DNA of 16,681 nt, taken from contig JAKBJA010000184.1 in NCBI GenBank assembly GCA_021836225.1, positions 1 to 16,681 of the forward strand, given 5' to 3'. Below, one piece after another: positions 14,717 to 16,681 of this stretch. The first letter of the stretch is position 1. Each line of letters starts with the position of its first letter. This stretch comes from Pseudomonadota bacterium. Lineage in GTDB: Bacteria; Pseudomonadota; Gammaproteobacteria; Burkholderiales; Thiobacillaceae. The notes beneath the pieces are model-generated. The model was not told the DNA's origin. It was given only the letters and a program-made list of their open reading frames with translations, and ran no database searches. Both the position numbers and the translations under genes were made by a program.

Positions 14717-16300
14717 TTACAGATGTTCCTCGATCGGAAGCGCTTGCAGCACTCGCAGCAGGCCACGCTGGATAAGGGTGGTTTCGGGTTCCTTATCGAA
14801 AATGCGCTCGCGGCCCTGGTAGGTGTCGTGCCACTGCAGGCGTTTCTCGATCGCCTTGTCGGTGGTTTCGATGACGAGTCGTGGCTGGTAGCTTCGTTCG
14901 GGAAGCATGGCGTCTTCTGCAATGGCAGTGACCTGGCGGGAAAGCTCGGGCGAATGGATGACCAGCCCCATTTCGGTGTTGAGCAGGGCCGAGCGCGGGT
15001 CGAAGTTGAAACTGCCGATAAACACGTGCTCATCGTCGAACACGAAGGTTTTGGCGTGCAGGCTGGCGCGCGACGAGCCGCTGCCGAGGTCGCGCAGGCG
15101 TCCGCCTGTCGGTTCGGCGACCGGCTTCAGTTCGTACAGATTGACCCCGGCTTCCAGCAGCGGGATGCGGTAGTTGGCGTAGCCGGCGTGCACCACCGGG
15201 ACGTCGCTGGCGGCATAGGCATTGGTCAGCACGTCGACCTGCACGCCCTGGCTGCGCCAGTACTCGAAGTAGGCCATGCCCGTGGCGCCGGGCACGAAAT
15301 AGGGCGACACGATGAGCGCGCGTCGGGTGGGGTTGATCCATAGCCCGGCGAGTTGGCCAATCAGCAGTTTGGACGACGATTTGCTGCGTTTCAGCACCTT
15401 GTCCGGCGGGTCGACGATGAGATCGGCGCGCGCGATGTGCCAGGGAAGTTGCCCTGTCAGCAGTTTGGGAATGGGGTCGGCTGCAGTCAGCGCGCGGCCG
15501 TATTCGCTATCGAGGTGCTGCGCGCGGAACGCCTGCAGAAACCGGATGGCGCGCTGCAGCCGGATGTCGCTGGCATCGACAGGCAGGGCCGAGGCGGGCA
15601 CCGCGGCAACGCTGTTCCAGTATTGATCGAACGACTGCGACAGGGCATCGGCGATGGCGCCGGCTGCGACGACGTCAAGATCGACGAAGGCGAGATCGTG
15701 ATGGGCGTTGAAATACTCGTCTCCAATGTTGCGGCCACCGGTGATGCCCAGCTGGTTGTCGGCGATGAAAACCTTGTTGTGCATGCGGCGGTTGAGGCGG
15801 ACGTGTTCGCGCAGCGCCTGCCAGCCTTTCACGAACGGATTGGTGCTGCGGGTGTGGAAAGGATTGAACAGCCGCACCTGGATGTTGGGGTGGGCATTCA
15901 GGGTGGCGAGCCGAAGCTCCTTGTCGGCGGTGTCGATGTCGTCGACCAGCAGGCGCACGCGCACCCCGCGTTCGGCGGCGGCCAGCAGCGCAGCGGCGAC
16001 CAGCTTGCCGGTGGTGTCGTTGTGGAACAGGTAATACTGCACGTCGAGCGTGCGGGTGGCGCGCTGCGCCAGCGCGAGCCGGGCAGCAAGCGCGGCATGA
16101 CCGCCGTGGAGCAGATGGAAACCGGATTCGCCGGGTGGGATGTGTTTCGCCAACTGTGCTTTCAGCAGGCTGTCGGCATGATTGGAGGTGGCATGCGAGG
16201 GAGGGCGCTCGGTGTCGAGCCGGAGCGTAGGCGCGCAGCCGGCGAGCGCCAGCAGGGCGGCGAGGACGAGGCTGGCGAGCGGATCAGGCGATATTCTCAT
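14717..16300 (-). CDS. Phospholipase D-family lipoprotein (ClsC-like cardiolipin synthase)
   Basis: Predicted 527-residue protein with a lipoprotein signal ending in LAGC (Cys22) and two HKD phosphodiesterase motifs: HNKVFIAD (His174, Lys176, Asp181, followed by GITGGRN) and HAKTFVFD (His415, Lys417, Asp422, followed by [10 protein letters not shown]). Segments such as [24 protein letters not shown] and [11 protein letters not shown] closely resemble ClsC/YmdC, which makes cardiolipin from phosphatidylglycerol and phosphatidylethanolamine with help from YmdB; no ymdB is next to it. A general transphosphatidylase or phospholipase role is the alternative. The ATG at 16300 is chosen because it gives a proper lipobox; an earlier start at 16360 would overlap ampD by 77 bp and bury the signal. 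It overlaps the ampD stop by 17 bp. Confidence 0.85.
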   Translation of the reverse strand: MRISPDPLASLVLAALLALAGCAPTLRLDTERPPSHATSNHADSLLKAQLAKHIPPGESGFHLLHGGHAALAARLALAQRATRTLDVQYYLFHNDTTGKLVAAALLAAAERGVRVRLLVDDIDTADKELRLATLNAHPNIQVRLFNPFHTRSTNPFVKGWQALREHVRLNRRMHNKVFIADNQLGITGGRNIGDEYFNAHHDLAFVDLDVVAAGAIADALSQSFDQYWNSVAAVPASALPVDASDIRLQRAIRFLQAFRAQHLDSEYGRALTAADPIPKLLTGQLPWHIARADLIVDPPDKVLKRSKSSSKLLIGQLAGLWINPTRRALIVSPYFVPGATGMAYFEYWRSQGVQVDVLTNAYAASDVPVVHAGYANYRIPLLEAGVNLYELKPVAEPTGGRLRDLGSGSSRASLHAKTFVFDDEHVFIGSFNFDPRSALLNTEMGLVIHSPELSRQVTAIAEDAMLPERSYQPRLVIETTDKAIEKRLQWHDTYQGRERIFDKEPETTLIQRGLLRVLQALPIEEHL

Positions 16301-16681
16301 CGAGCCGATGCCATGCGAAGTGGGGGCCGGGATCGGTCTTGCGGCCCGGTGCGATGTCACTGTGGCCTACCACGGCGCGGATCGGATAAGCCTGTTTCAG
16401 CAGGTTCACCAGCGGGGCCAGGGTCGCATACTGGGCTTCGGCGAAAGGCAGGTCGTCGGTGCCTTCGAGTTCGATACCGATGGAAAAATCGTTGCAGCAT
16501 TCGTGTTCCTGCCAGTTCGACACCCCGGCGTGCCAGGCGCGCAGCGTGCACGGCACGAACTGGATCAAGGTGCCGTCGCGGCGGATAAAGAAATGGGCCG
16601 ACACCTTCAGGCCGCGGATACCCTGGTAATACGGATGCGCATCCCAGTCGAGCCGATTGGTGAACAGGTCGATGACGGCAT
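16284..16681 (-). CDS. ampD: 1,6-anhydro-N-acetylmuramyl-L-alanine amidase AmpD (5' end outside window)
   Basis: The C-terminal 132 residues of AmpD are visible; the start lies beyond the right edge. AmpD is a cytosolic zinc amidase that cuts the peptide from anhydro-muropeptides during cell-wall recycling and so keeps AmpC beta-lactamase induction low in bacteria that have ampC. Clear family blocks are VSAHFFIRRDGTLIQFVP, RAWHAGVS, CNDFSIGIELEGTD and GHSDIAPGRKTDPGPHF. The last one carries a zinc-ligand region (the DIAPGRKTDPG loop with Asp and His); the first zinc-binding His is expected upstream, outside the window. A GTG at 16604 is not the real start, because the homologous sequence continues upstream of it (LFTNRLDWDAHPYYQGIRGLK). 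The stop overlaps the phospholipase D-family gene. Confidence 0.95.
   Translation of the reverse strand, partial: AVIDLFTNRLDWDAHPYYQGIRGLKVSAHFFIRRDGTLIQFVPCTLRAWHAGVSNWQEHECCNDFSIGIELEGTDDLPFAEAQYATLAPLVNLLKQAYPIRAVVGHSDIAPGRKTDPGPHFAWHRLDENIA

Noticed and set aside
15353..16588. A 411-codon plus-strand frame opposite the phospholipase D gene and ampD
   Set aside because: It is antisense to genes with clear catalytic motifs and has no recognisable domain.

Overview
This is a GC-rich, gene-dense stretch of a Gram-negative chromosome. Its gene families suggest a betaproteobacterium, perhaps Thiobacillus-like or another member of the Nitrosomonadales. They include an MSHA-type pilus cluster, a PurT / truncated haemoglobin pair, and BipA, RmuC, MtfA and AmpD. 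The taxonomic placement is inference from gene content and style; there is no rRNA gene to anchor it. No mobile elements, tRNAs, rRNAs or CRISPR arrays are visible.

Left part, plus strand (6-6163): seven tightly packed genes encode the envelope-spanning assembly machinery of a mannose-sensitive haemagglutinin (MSHA) type IV pilus. The order is mshI (PilM-like), a PilN-like gene, mshJ (PilO-like), mshK (PilP/GspC-like), mshL (outer-membrane secretin), mshM (ExeA-like ATPase) and mshN (TPR protein). Most junctions overlap or are under 17 bp apart, which points to one operon. The extension ATPase (MshE), platform protein (MshG) and prepilin genes that usually follow mshN are not here, so they must lie upstream of the window or elsewhere.

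Middle (6164-6655): a 192-bp, locally AT-rich intergenic region holds a candidate terminator for the msh operon, a dyad and an extended -10 promoter. These lead into a tiny Ala/Pro/Glu lipoprotein gene with a 33-bp internal tandem repeat and markedly GCT-biased alanine codons. A perfect bidirectional terminator separates it from the convergent minus-strand genes.

Right part, minus strand (6656-16681, read from high to low coordinates): ampD (cut by the window edge), a phospholipase D/cardiolipin-synthase-like lipoprotein gene, purT, a group II truncated haemoglobin gene, an uncharacterised membrane-anchored protein gene, bipA/typA with its own strong promoter and a terminator, then rmuC, mtfA and a class I/II aminotransferase gene. 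The last three look like one unit. purT, the globin gene and the unknown gene are 3 and 1 bp apart and look like another. The most novel-looking element is this third gene: no family is confidently recognised, but its C-terminal half carries a conserved-looking polar motif reminiscent of YfiM/DUF2279 proteins.
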